In this document: in pieces, positions 33,423 through 43,037 of the stretch | Position numbering within the stretch: position 1 is the stretch's first letter | How the letters are laid out: each line of letters starts with the position of its first letter | Origin: Comamonas sp. GB3 AK4-5 | GTDB taxonomy: Bacteria > Pseudomonadota > Gammaproteobacteria > Burkholderiales > Burkholderiaceae_C | Assembly (NCBI RefSeq): GCF_041320665.1 | Contig: NZ_CP166730.1 | Location: 4,526,001-4,590,000 of the forward strand | Reading direction: 5' to 3' | DNA: 64,000 nucleotides | Position numbers and translations under genes: made by a program | The notes under the pieces: generated by a model | What the model was told of the DNA's origin: nothing | Databases searched by the model: none | What the model saw: only the letters and a program-made list of their open reading frames with translations

Positions 33423-34406
33423 TTATTCCACGCTCAGCCCAATGGTCTGCACCAGCTGGGCCATGCGCACATCGTCGCTCTGGATCTGGCGGACAAAGCG
33501 CTGTTGGCCCTCGCCCACGGGCGTGATGCCCTGCTGCAGCAGGCTGCGGCGCAGCTCGGGGTTTTGCAGGGCGCGGTCGGCGTCCCTGGCAATGGCCTGC
33601 ACCAGCGCGGCCGGCGTGCCCTTGGGAGCGAACAGGCCAAACCAGGCCCCGGCCTCAAAGCCCTTGTAGGTCTCGGCCACGGTGGGCACCTGGGGCAGCA
33701 GCGGGTGACGCTGCAGACCGGACACGGCCAGCGCCGTCAGCTTGCCGGCCTGGATTTGCGCCAGGGCTGGCGCCACGGCAATCAGCATCACATCCACCTG
33801 GCCGCCCAGCACATCCTGCAGACCCTGGGGCCCGCCACGGTAGGGAATGTGGGTGGCAAAAAAGCCGGCCTTTTGCTTGAACAACTCCATGGCCAGATGC
33901 TGGGCACCGCCCGTGCCCGAGGAGGCGTAGTTGATAGACCCCGGATGCGCCTTGGCGTAGCCCACAAAGTCCTGCAGGCTTTTGAAGCCGCGCTTGGGGT
34001 TGGCCACCAGCACAAAGTCGGACTGGCCCAGCTTGGTCACCGGCACCAGGTCCTGCTTGATGTCATAGGGCAGGTGACGCTGCACATTGGGCATGATGGT
34101 GATGGCGCTGTCGCCCGCCACCAGCAGGGTGTAGCCATCGGGCTGGGCCTTGGCCACGGCGTCCACGGCCGAGACGCCACCCGCCGCACCGCGGTTGTCC
34201 ACCACCACGGACTGCTTCCAGTCCTTGGAGACGAGCTGGCCCACCTGGCGCGCCAGCAGGTCGGGCGCGCTGCCCGCGCCATTGGCCACGATCAGCTTCA
34301 CCGGCCGTGCCGGGAAATCCGGCTGCTGCGCCATGGCCTGGCCCTGCACGCAAGCGGCGGCCAGCAAGGCCCAGGTGGTGCGAGAAAAAAGGCGAGGCAG
34401 ATACAT
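33423..34406 (-). CDS. Bug-family substrate-binding protein
   Basis: A second Bug/TctC-type periplasmic receptor, 327 residues, with a signal peptide of about 26 residues ending in Ala-Met-Ala. The conserved early motif appears as Pro-Val-Lys-Leu-Ile-Val-Ala-Asn-Gly, and the GGxS loop as AAGGVSAVDAV. No transporter, enzyme or regulator gene is linked to it: both neighbours are on the other strand and unrelated. The ligand, probably a carboxylate, is unknown. Confidence 0.9.
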   Translation of the reverse strand: MYLPRLFSRTTWALLAAACVQGQAMAQQPDFPARPVKLIVANGAGSAPDLLARQVGQLVSKDWKQSVVVDNRGAAGGVSAVDAVAKAQPDGYTLLVAGDSAITIMPNVQRHLPYDIKQDLVPVTKLGQSDFVLVANPKRGFKSLQDFVGYAKAHPGSINYASSGTGGAQHLAMELFKQKAGFFATHIPYRGGPQGLQDVLGGQVDVMLIAVAPALAQIQAGKLTALAVSGLQRHPLLPQVPTVAETYKGFEAGAWFGLFAPKGTPAALVQAIARDADRALQNPELRRSLLQQGITPVGEGQQRFVRQIQSDDVRMAQLVQTIGLSVE

Positions 34407-34646
34407 GACGAAACTCCAGCAAAGGAGGCGAATTCTGCAGAGCCGCGCTTATTTCTCAAACGATTGTTTTTGAATTTTCTTATGCCTGCAAAACGTGGGC
34501 CAAGGCCAGTACCTGCACGCAGCGCACAACTGCTTTGCCACGCCCATGGCTGGTCTGCAGGCAGCCCCGCCTAAGATAGACAGCAGACCGGCCCATGCCG
34601 GCCATCACAAGACAAACAAGATCCGCAGGATTCAGGGAGACATCGC

Positions 34647-35426
34647 ATGGACATTCTGGGACTGGGCTCCGCCAGCCATATCGCACTCTTGCTGGCCGCC
34701 GCCTTTGTGGCCGGTGCCTTGAACGCCGTGGCCGGCGGGGGCAGCTTTCTCACGCTGCCGGCCCTGGTCTTTACCGGCGTGCCCCCCGTGGTGGCCAATG
34801 CCACCGGCACCGTGGCCCTGCTGCCGGGCTATGCAGCCGGCGCCTGGGGCTTCAAGGAAGACATGGCCTCGCCCCCCGGCCTTTCCATGCGGCAAAGCGT
34901 GCTGCTGTCCCTGGTGGGCGGCACGGCCGGCGCCGCCCTGCTGCTGTTCACGCCCGATGCCATCTTCCGCAAGGTCGTGCCCTGGCTGCTGCTGGCCGCC
35001 ACCGCCTTGTTCGCCTTCGGCCCCCAGCTGCGCGCCTGGGCCGCCGGCAAGAATGCAGACCACCACGCCCCCAGCGCCACCAAGGCCGCCCTGGGCATGC
35101 TGGCCGTGGCCGTGTACGGCGGCTACTTCAACGGCGGTCTGGGCATTTTGCTGCTGGCCCTGTTCGGCCTGCTGGGGCAAACCCAGCTCAACGCCATGAA
35201 TGGCATGAAGAACCTGGTCTCCGCCCTGCTCACCGCCATCGCCGTGGCCATCTACGCCGTGGGCGGCATTGTGCAATGGCCCCAGGCCCTGCTGATGATG
35301 GTGGCCGCCACCGCAGGCGGCTACGGTGGCGCCCGCGTGGCCCGCAAGATTCCGGCACCCGCGCTGCGCTGGGGAATTGTGGTGACGGGGCTGGTGATGG
35401 CGGGGCTGTTTTTTATCAAGGGGTGA
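34647..35426 (+). CDS. TSUP (TauE/SafE) family membrane permease
   Basis: A 259-residue membrane protein with about seven or eight helices, in the duplicated TSUP layout. Repeats of the family motif are seen as LNAVAGGGSFLTLPAL near residues 25-40 and GYFNGGLGILLLALFGL in the second half. TSUP proteins export sulfite, sulfoacetate or related anions. Nothing nearby indicates which anion. A GGGAG ribosome site precedes the ATG. Confidence 0.88.
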   Translation: MDILGLGSASHIALLLAAAFVAGALNAVAGGGSFLTLPALVFTGVPPVVANATGTVALLPGYAAGAWGFKEDMASPPGLSMRQSVLLSLVGGTAGAALLLFTPDAIFRKVVPWLLLAATALFAFGPQLRAWAAGKNADHHAPSATKAALGMLAVAVYGGYFNGGLGILLLALFGLLGQTQLNAMNGMKNLVSALLTAIAVAIYAVGGIVQWPQALLMMVAATAGGYGGARVARKIPAPALRWGIVVTGLVMAGLFFIKG

Positions 35427-35573
35427 GTCCTGCGGCTTACGCTATTTCCATAGCTGCAGGAGCAAGCAACACACGCTGTACAGGCTGATCAGACGTGTGT
35501 TGAAACACCACTGCGATTTCTCTGCAAGCAAGCCCAGTCGTCATCAAACCAGGCCCCTGGCCAGGATGCCGCG

Positions 35574-35651
35574 CAAGGGCCGCCCCGCCGCGCCGGCATC
35601 GTCCCCTCCCGCGCAGCGAGAGAGGGGGAAGACGCGAAGCGGCTCAGGGGG
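35574..35651 (-). repeat. 3'-end element, copy 9 (dbpA)
   Basis: It lies six bases after the dbpA stop. Closing stem GATGCC/GGCATC, a paired variant. Confidence 0.85.
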
Positions 35652-35657
35652 AGCATT

Positions 35658-37064
35658 TCACAGCAAGCGCGCCTTCACCGTCTTACCCTTGACCTTGCCC
35701 GCATTCAGCTTGGCGCAGGCCGCAGCGGCAATCTTGCGGTCCACGGCCACATAGGTGGACCAGTCGTTGACGCTGATCTTGCCGATCTGCTCGCGGGTGT
35801 AGCCAAAGTCGGCGCACATGGCGCCCATGACGTCGCCGGCACGGATTTTTTCGCGGCGGCCGCCGATGATCTGGATGGTCATCATGGGGGGCAGCAGCTC
35901 GCCACCGGCTGCGGGCGTGAGTTCATCCACGGGGAAGAATTCCGAGGCGCGGCCCTGCAGCTGTTCGATCTTGCCCACGCTGCCCATCTCGTCCATGGAC
36001 ACCAGGTTCAAGGCCAAGCCTTCGGCATCACCCCGGCCGGTGCGGCCGATGCGGTGGATGTGGACTTCGGAGTCGGGCGTCACGTCCACATTGATGACGG
36101 CGGACAGATCGGCAATGTCCAGGCCGCGCGCGGCCACGTCGGTGGCCACCAGCACGCTGCAGCTCTTGTTGGCAAACTGCACCAGCACCTCGTCGCGTTC
36201 ACGCTGTTCCAGCTCGCCAAACAGGGCCAAAGCACTAAAGCCCTGGGCCTGCAGCTCGGCCACCACATCACGGCATTGCTGCTTGGTGTTGCAAAAGGCA
36301 ATCGTCGATTCGGGGCGGAAATGCGCCAGCACCTTGGCCACGGTGTAGATCTTGTCGTCGGCATCGACCTCGTACCAGCGCTGCTGGATCTTGTTCGAGC
36401 TGTGCTGGGCCGCCACCTTCACGGTTTGCGGCTCGCGCATAAAGCGCTGGGCCAGGCCGGCAATGCCTTCGGGGTAGGTGGCGGAAAACAGCAGGGTCTG
36501 GCGATCGGGCGGACATTGGCGCACCACGGTTTCGATGTCGGCCAGAAAGCCCATGTCCAGCATGCGATCGGCCTCATCCAGCACCAGGGTCTTGAGATTG
36601 CTGATGTCGAGGGCACCGCGCTCCATCAGGTCCATCACGCGGCCGGGCGTGCCGACCACGATGTGGGCACCATTTTCCAGCGAAGCGATCTGGTTGCGCG
36701 AGGGCACACCGCCGTACACGGTGACCACCTTGATGTTGTCCTGGGCCCGGGCCAGGCGGCGGATTTCCGTGGCCACCTGGTCGGCCAGCTCACGCGTGGG
36801 GCACAACACCAGGGCTTGCACGGCAAACCAGCGCGGGTTGAGGCGGTCCACCATGGGCAGGCCGAAGGCGGCGGTCTTGCCGCTGCCAGTGCTGGCCTGG
36901 GCGATCAAGTCCTTGCCCTGCAAGGTCAGCGGCAGGCTGGCCGCCTGGATGGGCGTCATCTGCGCATAGCCCAGCTGCTGCAGATTGGCCAGCATCTCGG
37001 GCGACAGGGGAAGGGCCGAAAACGCGGTGGATGCAGCGGCGGGGGCAGAGGCGGAGGTATTCAT
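35658..37064 (-). CDS. dbpA: ATP-dependent RNA helicase DbpA (DEAD box)
   Basis: A 468-residue DEAD-box helicase. Motifs seen are the Q-motif region MTPIQAASLPL, Walker A ASTGSGKTAAF, PTRELADQV, VLDEADRMLDMGF (DEAD), SAT, and HRIGRTGR. The C terminus (about 395-468) is the DbpA RNA-binding domain with RAGDVMGA and ISVNDWSTYVAV, which recognises 23S rRNA helix 92. It acts in large-subunit assembly. The start at 37064 gives a short low-complexity leader rich in Ala and Ser. It lies 90 bases after the frameshifted peptidase gene and is followed at once by the 3'-end element. Confidence 0.94.
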   Translation of the reverse strand: MNTSASAPAAASTAFSALPLSPEMLANLQQLGYAQMTPIQAASLPLTLQGKDLIAQASTGSGKTAAFGLPMVDRLNPRWFAVQALVLCPTRELADQVATEIRRLARAQDNIKVVTVYGGVPSRNQIASLENGAHIVVGTPGRVMDLMERGALDISNLKTLVLDEADRMLDMGFLADIETVVRQCPPDRQTLLFSATYPEGIAGLAQRFMREPQTVKVAAQHSSNKIQQRWYEVDADDKIYTVAKVLAHFRPESTIAFCNTKQQCRDVVAELQAQGFSALALFGELEQRERDEVLVQFANKSCSVLVATDVAARGLDIADLSAVINVDVTPDSEVHIHRIGRTGRGDAEGLALNLVSMDEMGSVGKIEQLQGRASEFFPVDELTPAAGGELLPPMMTIQIIGGRREKIRAGDVMGAMCADFGYTREQIGKISVNDWSTYVAVDRKIAAAACAKLNAGKVKGKTVKARLL

Positions 37065-37154
37065 GGGCGAATTATCCGGGGACTGCGCCCACCGCAGTGC
37101 CTGCCACCCACAAAACCTTCGGCGGGTGTCCAGCGCCCGCCTCTGAGGCACAAC

Positions 37155-38928
37155 TTACTGCATCTGCTGCAGATTGCCTATGCGCACCAGCATCTCGGTG
37201 AACATCTGCATATCGGTGCGCAGATCGGCCAGCTCCTGGTATTCCAGCGCGTTGTGGGCCGTGTACTTTTTGCCGGGCATGGCCGGGCCAAAGTTGATGG
37301 CATTGGGCAGGAATTTGGCCGTGGTGCTGCCGGCCGTGGGCACGGGTTTGGCTTCAAGCCCCGTGGTGTCACCAAAGATGTTGAGCAGCGTGGACAGCCA
37401 GGCCCCCTTGGGGTCGCGCGCCATCCAGTTGCCCTGGGTGTAGTGCACCGTCACCGGCACCTGGGCGCTGGCACTCCAGCGGGCAATCCCCTGCTCTACT
37501 TCGGTGCGCAGCTGCTCTGGCGTTTTGCCACGCGGCATGCGCACATTGGTGATGACCTCCAGCTTGCCATCGGCTGCCTTGATCAGATTGGGCGACAGCG
37601 TCAGCGGGCCCATGAAGTCGTCGGCATAGGCCAGGCCCAGTTGCTTGCCCAAATAGTCCAGACCGAACACGCCGTTGATATAGCGCACGGCCTGGCTGTA
37701 GGCACTGGGCTGGACCAGGGCCTGGCCTTGAGCGGGCAGCAGCACGCTTTGCAGGAACAGCGCCAGACGCGGCACGGGGTTCACCCCCTCTTCGGGGCGC
37801 GAGCCATGGGCCGAGCTACCGGTGACTTTGACCGTGACCGCGCCATCGCCCTGCTGCACCGCTATGGCGAATGGACCGCTCTGGCCCTGGTGCTGGGCCA
37901 CAAACGCATCTTTGGCAGCATTCAGCCGCTGGGCAATCGCCGCCAGAGCCAGGGCATTGCCACCCGAAATGGTGGCCGTGGCGGTTTGCGCAATCGCATT
38001 CGCCGAGGCCGCGCCCGCCATGGCAGTGATGGCGGGCTGCGCCGCATCCACGGGCGCATCCGCAAACACGGCCTTGAGTGCACCACTGCCTTTTTCGGCC
38101 ACCACGGCCGGGTATTTGCTGTCGAGCACGATGTTGTAGGCCGGTAGCTGCGTCTGCCCCTGGTAGTACTTCATGGCGTCGCCACCGGTTTCCTCGGTGG
38201 TCTCGATCATCAGGCGGATGCTGCGCGACAACGGCAGGCCGCTGTCCTTGACAGCCTTCATGGCATAGAGCACGGTGGCGATGGAGCCCTTGTCGTCAAT
38301 GGTGCCGCGGCCATAAAGCCTGTCGCCCACACGGGTGACCTGAAAAGGGTTGAGCTGCTTGCCATCCAGCACCCATTCGGCAGTCACCACAGGCACCACA
38401 TCGGCGTGGGTGAGGATGCCGAACTCATCCGTACCCTTCCCTGCCAAGTTCGCCGGCAACGTGACCTCAAAAATCCGGTTGTCCACATTGCGAAAGCGCA
38501 AGCCAAAGTCGCGCGCCATGGTCTCGACCAGCTTGCCGAAATCGATGATGGCGGGGCTCTCATGCGGTGCCACCTTGGCATCACGCACCGTGGTGCAGGG
38601 CCACCATGCGCTCCAGCGTGCCCAGCACGGCCGCTTCTTGCGTGAGGCGGGTGTAAGCCCCCAGCAGGCGGGCGATATCGACCAGCTCGTCGCCGGCCAG
38701 CGCCTCGCCCCGGGCATAGCGCTGCACGGCAGCGGCCACCGAAGGCTGGGACTGCGCGGCCTGCTGCGCGAAAGCGGCGAACGTGGCAGGCACGGGCTGG
38801 GCCAGCAGCGCATCCAGCGCGGGTTTTTTCAGCGTTTGCGCCTGGGCCGGCAGGCTGCAGGTCAGGGCGGTGCTGGCGGCCAGTGCCAGCAAGGGGAGAG
38901 AGGCGAAATGCTTCATAAAAATGCCCAT
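37155..38928 (-). pseudogene. M20 family peptidase (dipeptidase-like) split by a one-base frameshift
   Basis: An exported M20 metallopeptidase of about 590 residues if read through. The first 115 codons (38928-38581) give a signal peptide and the start of the domain, then run into TGA. The rest continues in another frame to 37155. Removing one base within GTGGTG at about 38590-38595 joins them as Leu-His-Thr-Val-Arg-Asp. Every later metal-site motif is intact: THADVVP, GRGTIDDKG, ETTEETGG, LDSKYP and the final AHNALEY. The gene therefore looks recently broken, or the extra base is a sequence error. It follows dtd with a 19-base gap in the same operon. Confidence 0.82.
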
Positions 38929-38947
38929 CCATGCGGGAAAGAAATGT

Positions 38948-39397
38948 TTAGGCCTGGGGCGCTATGCGCACGGGAATGGTCACCGGCCCGTCGTTGACCA
39001 GATGCACCTGCATGTCAGCGGCAAAGATGCCGGTCTGCACCACAGGGTGGCAGGCCCGGGCCTGGGCCACAAAGTAGTCATACAGGCGCTGGCCCTCTGC
39101 CGGTGCGGCTGCGCCGGTGAAGCTGGGGCGGTTGCCGCCCTTGGTGTCGGCCGCCAGCGTGAACTGGCTGACCACAAGCAAACCGCCACCCACATCCTGC
39201 AGGCTGCGGTTCATCTTGCCGGCCTCGTCCTGAAAAATGCGCAACTTGAGCAGCTTGGCCAGCAGCTTGTCGGCCTCGGCCTCGCGGTCGCCCTGCTCGG
39301 CACACACCAGGGCCAGCAGGCCATGTTCAATCTGGCCGGTGATCTGGCCATCCACTTCCACGCGCGCGCTTTTCACGCGCTGCACCACACTCAACAT
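38948..39397 (-). CDS. dtd: D-aminoacyl-tRNA deacylase
   Basis: Removes D-amino acids (and glycine on tRNA-Ala) from mischarged tRNA. The 149-residue protein has the catalytic SQFTLAADT motif (about 77-85) and the second conserved loop LVNDGPVTI (about 132-140), which form the DTD active site. Length is normal. It starts 17 bases after the CDF exporter stop on the same strand and runs into the M20 peptidase gene, so the three are probably one operon. Confidence 0.96.
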   Translation of the reverse strand: MLSVVQRVKSARVEVDGQITGQIEHGLLALVCAEQGDREAEADKLLAKLLKLRIFQDEAGKMNRSLQDVGGGLLVVSQFTLAADTKGGNRPSFTGAAAPAEGQRLYDYFVAQARACHPVVQTGIFAADMQVHLVNDGPVTIPVRIAPQA

Positions 39398-39414
39398 GGC
39401 TTGTTTCTCTCGTC

Positions 39415-40383
39415 TTAGTTTGTCGATGGAGGCTGCTGCGCCATGGCCTGCTCATAGGCCGTAGCCATGCCATCGGGCAACACTTCGATGCGTGCCTGCA
39501 AACCGGGAATGGCCTGCATCAGCGCCTGCTCCACCCGGGTACGCCATTGTGCGGCGTGGGCCAGCGTCCACTGGCCCGGGGCATGCATATGCAGATCCAC
39601 AAAGCTGCGCTCGCCCGCACGGCGGGTCGTGATGCTGTCAAAGGCCAGGGCCACGCCCTCTTCGCTTTGCACCTGCTCGGCGCACTGCTGCAAGCAGCGG
39701 TCGATGGCACTGCGCGCTTCGGCATCGACCGCGCTGTCCATCAGCCCTTGCGAGGACTCCCACACCAGTTGCCCGCCCTGCACCAGAATGTGCAGGCCCA
39801 CGGCCACGGCCACGGCGGCATCCAGCCACAGCCAGCCTGTGACATGGGCCAGCACCAGGCCGGCCACCACCCCCACCGAGGTCCAGACATCGGTCAGCAG
39901 ATGGCGGGCATCGCCCTCCAGCGCCATGGAGCGGTATTGCCGCGCCGAGCGCAGCATCACCCAGGCCAGCCAACCATTCAAGGCCGTGCTCAGCAGCGAC
40001 AGGCCCAGGCCCCAGTCCAGGCGCTCCAGCGGCTGCGGGTTGATCCAGCGGGCCACGCCCACCCAGATGATGGCCAGGCTGGCGCCCATCACCAGCAGGC
40101 CTTCAAAGCCGGCCGAAAAATACTCGGCCTTGTGGTGGCCATAGGGGTGATCGGCATCGGCCGGGCGCTGGGCAATGGTGACCATGGCCAGGGCGAACAT
40201 GGCACCCGCCAGGTTGACAAAGGATTCCAGCGCATCCGACAGCAAGCCCACCGAGCCGGTGAGCCACCAGGCCATCATCTTCAGCACGATGGTGACCACC
40301 GCCACCACCACAGACAGGCGCAGCAGGCCGTGTGGAGAGCGCCAGCCACCAGCCTTGGGCGATGGAGCAATGTGGTTTGCCAT
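39415..40383 (-). CDS. cation diffusion facilitator metal exporter (FieF-like)
   Basis: A 322-residue CDF transporter. Six helices are followed by a cytoplasmic domain. The metal site is seen as [12 protein letters not shown] in helix II (the Ser-Asp-x-x-x-Ser/Asn pattern) and [11 protein letters not shown] in helix V (His-x-x-x-Asp). [13 protein letters not shown] marks the conserved loop. It exports a divalent metal such as zinc or iron by proton exchange; the form here cannot be told. I take the ATG at 40383, since the frame stays open far upstream only as antisense of the next gene. Confidence 0.92.
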   Translation of the reverse strand: MANHIAPSPKAGGWRSPHGLLRLSVVVAVVTIVLKMMAWWLTGSVGLLSDALESFVNLAGAMFALAMVTIAQRPADADHPYGHHKAEYFSAGFEGLLVMGASLAIIWVGVARWINPQPLERLDWGLGLSLLSTALNGWLAWVMLRSARQYRSMALEGDARHLLTDVWTSVGVVAGLVLAHVTGWLWLDAAVAVAVGLHILVQGGQLVWESSQGLMDSAVDAEARSAIDRCLQQCAEQVQSEEGVALAFDSITTRRAGERSFVDLHMHAPGQWTLAHAAQWRTRVEQALMQAIPGLQARIEVLPDGMATAYEQAMAQQPPSTN

Positions 40384-40557
40384 GGACCCTCTCAAAAAGC
40401 AGTTCGCAATGCCCGGCATTAGACCACCGCCATGGCGAATCTCAGCTGCGGTGGCATCTGCCAACGCTGCACCGAGGCGGTCTATGCATATGCCCACAAC
40501 ACATACCAGCCGTGGTGAAATGTGGCCACTACCTCCCCCACGCACACAGCCACCGCC

Positions 40558-42630
40558 ATGTCCGCAAGCCCTGATTCCGCCGCCACCACCGTCATCGGCG
40601 CCTGCCCGCATGACTGCCCCGACACCTGTTCGCTGCGCACCACCGTGGTCGACGGCGTGGCCACGCGGGTGCAGGGCAATACCGCGCACCCGCACACCGG
40701 CGGCGTGCTGTGCGCCAAGGTCAGCAAATACACCGAGCGCAGCTACCACGCACAGCGTGTGCTGCAGCCCTTGAAGCGCAGCGGCCCCAAAGGAAGCGGC
40801 CAGTTCACTCCCGTGGGCTGGGACGAAGCCCTCAGCGACATTGCCCAGCGCCTGCACGCCATTGCCCAGCGTGCGCCCGAGGCCATTCTTCCCTACAGCT
40901 ACGCCGGCACCATGGGCCAGGTCCAGGGTGAGAGCATGGACCGGCGCTTTTTCCACCAGTTGGGCGCCAGCCTGCTGGACCGCACCATCTGCTCCAGCGC
41001 TGGCGGCGAAGCCCTGGCCCACACCTATGGTGGCAAGCTGGGCATGCGGGTGGAGTTCTTTGCCGAAAGCCAGCTGATCCTCATCTGGGGCAGCAATTCG
41101 ATTGCCAGCAATCTGCATTTCTGGCGCTATGCCCAGGAGGCCAAGCGCAACGGCGCCAAGCTGGTATGCATAGACCCGCGCCACAGCGAGACGGCAGACA
41201 AATGCCATGAACATCTGCAGCTGCTGCCCGGCACCGACGCCGCCCTGGCCCTGGCGCTGATGCACGAGCTGATTCGCAACGACTGGCTGGACCACGACTA
41301 CATTGCCCGGCACACCCAGGGCTGGGAGCAGCTCAAGGCACGCGCCCTGCAATGGCCGCCCGAGCGTGCCGCCCAGGTCTGTGGCCTGCCCGTGGAACAG
41401 ATCCAGCAGCTGGCACGCGACTACGGCACCATGCGCCCCGCCGCCATCCGCCTGAACTACGGCATGCAACGCGTGCGCGGCGGCGGCAATGCGGTACGCG
41501 CCGTGGCCTGCTTGCCGGCCCTGGTAGGTGCCTGGCGCCACCGCGCCGGCGGCCTGCTGCTGTCCAGCTCGGGCGTGGCGCCGTTTCAAAAAGCCGCGCT
41601 GCAGCGCCCCGACCTGCTGGGCGCGCGCCGCCCACGCACCCTGAATATGAGCCAGATTGGCGATGTGCTGCTCCACCCCGGCGATGCCCAGTTCGGCCCC
41701 CGGGTCGAGGCCGTGGTGGTCTACAACAGCAACCCTGTGACCGTGGCGCCCGAGTCGGTCAAGGTGGCTGCCGGCTTTGCGCGCAATGACCTGTTCACCG
41801 TGGTGTTGGAGCATTTCATGACCGACACCGCCGACCATGCCGACTATGTGCTGCCGGCCACCACGCAGCTGGAGCATTGGGACATTCACGGCAGCTACGG
41901 CCACACCGATGTGCTGCTGAACCGCCCCGCCATTGCCCCCCAAGGCCTGGCCCGCAGCAATGCGCAAATCTTTCGCGACCTGGCCGCGCAAATGGCCTGC
42001 CTGGACGCGGACTTTGCCGCAGCGCATTTTCACGACTCCGATGAGGCGCTGTGCCGCACTGCAGTAGCAGGAACAGCTATCGATTTTGATGCCTTGCTGC
42101 AAAACGGCTTTGCCACCATCCCCGTGGCAGAGGCCCCGTTTGCGGAAGGAGGCTTTGCCACACCCTCGGGCAAATGCGAGTTCGACAACCCCAGGCTGGT
42201 CGCACTGGGCATCAACACCTTGCCGGACTATGTGCCCAATTACGAGGCGCCCACGCCCGCATTTCCGCTGGCCATGATCTCGCCGCCGGCGCGCAACTTC
42301 CTCAACAGCACCTTCGCCAATGTGGCCAGTCTGCAGCGCATGGAGCAGCGCCCGCTGCTGGAGCTGCACCCCGACGACGCCACCGCGCGCGGCATTGCCG
42401 ACGGCGACCGGCTGCGCGTATTCAACGCCCGGGGCGAGCATGTCTGCCACGCCGCCCTGAACGGCCGCGCCCGCACTGGCGTGGTGGTGGGGCTGGGCAT
42501 CTGGTGGCGCAAACAGGGCGACAACGGCACGAATGTGAACGAGCTCACCCACCAGCAGCTCACCGACATCGGCCGTGGCCCCTGTTTTTATGACTGCGCA
42601 GTGGAGGTGGAAAAATTAAACACCCCCTGA
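40558..42630 (+). CDS. molybdopterin oxidoreductase with one 4Fe-4S site
   Basis: A 690-residue bis-MGD enzyme of the DMSO reductase superfamily. The N-terminal iron-sulfur site is ACPHDCPDTC plus Leu-Cys-Ala-Lys (about residue 50). The molybdenum ligand region appears as DRTICSSAGGEAL, with Cys or the following Ser as candidate ligand. The C-terminal molybdopterin-binding domain begins near 575. No signal peptide is seen, so it is cytoplasmic. The family includes formate dehydrogenase-like and thiosulfate/polysulfide-type reductases; no partner subunits or chaperone lie nearby. It is divergent from the CDF gene. The final Thr-Pro and TGA are supplied by the element at 42623-42718. Confidence 0.88.
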   Translation: MSASPDSAATTVIGACPHDCPDTCSLRTTVVDGVATRVQGNTAHPHTGGVLCAKVSKYTERSYHAQRVLQPLKRSGPKGSGQFTPVGWDEALSDIAQRLHAIAQRAPEAILPYSYAGTMGQVQGESMDRRFFHQLGASLLDRTICSSAGGEALAHTYGGKLGMRVEFFAESQLILIWGSNSIASNLHFWRYAQEAKRNGAKLVCIDPRHSETADKCHEHLQLLPGTDAALALALMHELIRNDWLDHDYIARHTQGWEQLKARALQWPPERAAQVCGLPVEQIQQLARDYGTMRPAAIRLNYGMQRVRGGGNAVRAVACLPALVGAWRHRAGGLLLSSSGVAPFQKAALQRPDLLGARRPRTLNMSQIGDVLLHPGDAQFGPRVEAVVVYNSNPVTVAPESVKVAAGFARNDLFTVVLEHFMTDTADHADYVLPATTQLEHWDIHGSYGHTDVLLNRPAIAPQGLARSNAQIFRDLAAQMACLDADFAAAHFHDSDEALCRTAVAGTAIDFDALLQNGFATIPVAEAPFAEGGFATPSGKCEFDNPRLVALGINTLPDYVPNYEAPTPAFPLAMISPPARNFLNSTFANVASLQRMEQRPLLELHPDDATARGIADGDRLRVFNARGEHVCHAALNGRARTGVVVGLGIWWRKQGDNGTNVNELTHQQLTDIGRGPCFYDCAVEVEKLNTP

Positions 42631-42718
42631 GGCGCTAACGCGCCTTCCCCCTCTTTCTCGCTGCGCGAGGGAGGGGGACGGCAGCCTCGCTGCGGGGCGG
42701 CCCTTGCTCGCTGCCCCT
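42623..42718 (+). repeat. 3'-end element, copy 10 (molybdoenzyme gene)
   Basis: It supplies the TGA. Hairpin one is AGGCGC/GCGCCT; closing stem GGCAGC/GCTGCC, a paired variant. Confidence 0.87.
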
Positions 42719-42776
42719 GGCGAATGGGGCGAGGCATGCGCCATGGGTGCGCTCTTGCGCCGTGTTCTCTGATCTT

Positions 42777-42816
42777 TCTCCCTCGCCCGCTTGCGGGAGA
42801 GGGCGGGGGTGAGGGT
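42777..42816. repeat. CCCTCACCCC-type hairpin repeat, copy E (reversed)
   Basis: A unit in the opposite orientation to copies A-D, matching the plus-strand gene whose element (copy 10) lies 58 bases upstream. Confidence 0.6.
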
Positions 42817-42921
42817 GTAATCCGGCAAAGCAGCAGGCACGAAAAAGTGCTGTAGCAGTGACTGGAAAGGCAACAGCTCCAAACCGACTCCTGGCCTACG
42901 ACACGGACACGGCCCAGGCCA

Positions 42922-43032
42922 GGACACCGCGCAAGGGCCGCCTTGCAGCCTAGGCCAGCGCTGGTGTCGTCCCCCTGCCCGCGCAGCGTACCGAGCGAAG
43001 AGCGGGGGGAAGGCGCGCAGCGCCTCAGGGGG
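42922..43032 (-). repeat. 3'-end element, copy 11 (LysR gene)
   Basis: It lies five bases after the LysR stop. Hairpin one is AGGCGC/GCGCCT; closing stem GACACC/GGTGTC, a paired variant. The central part has a short insertion. Confidence 0.85.
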
Positions 43033-43037
43033 TGACC

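Larger units (their letters stand above)
42631..43037. other. 407-base gene-free convergent interval, built mostly of repeats
   Basis: The convergent ends of the molybdoenzyme and LysR genes each carry a 3'-end element (42623-42718 forward, 42922-43032 reversed). One reversed copy of the CCCTCACCCC-type repeat lies at 42777-42816. The remaining spacer has no gene. Confidence 0.65.

Noticed and set aside
40384..42552. Upstream extension of the CDF exporter to more than 1000 codons
   Set aside because: The added part is antisense to the molybdoenzyme. The family start is at 40383.
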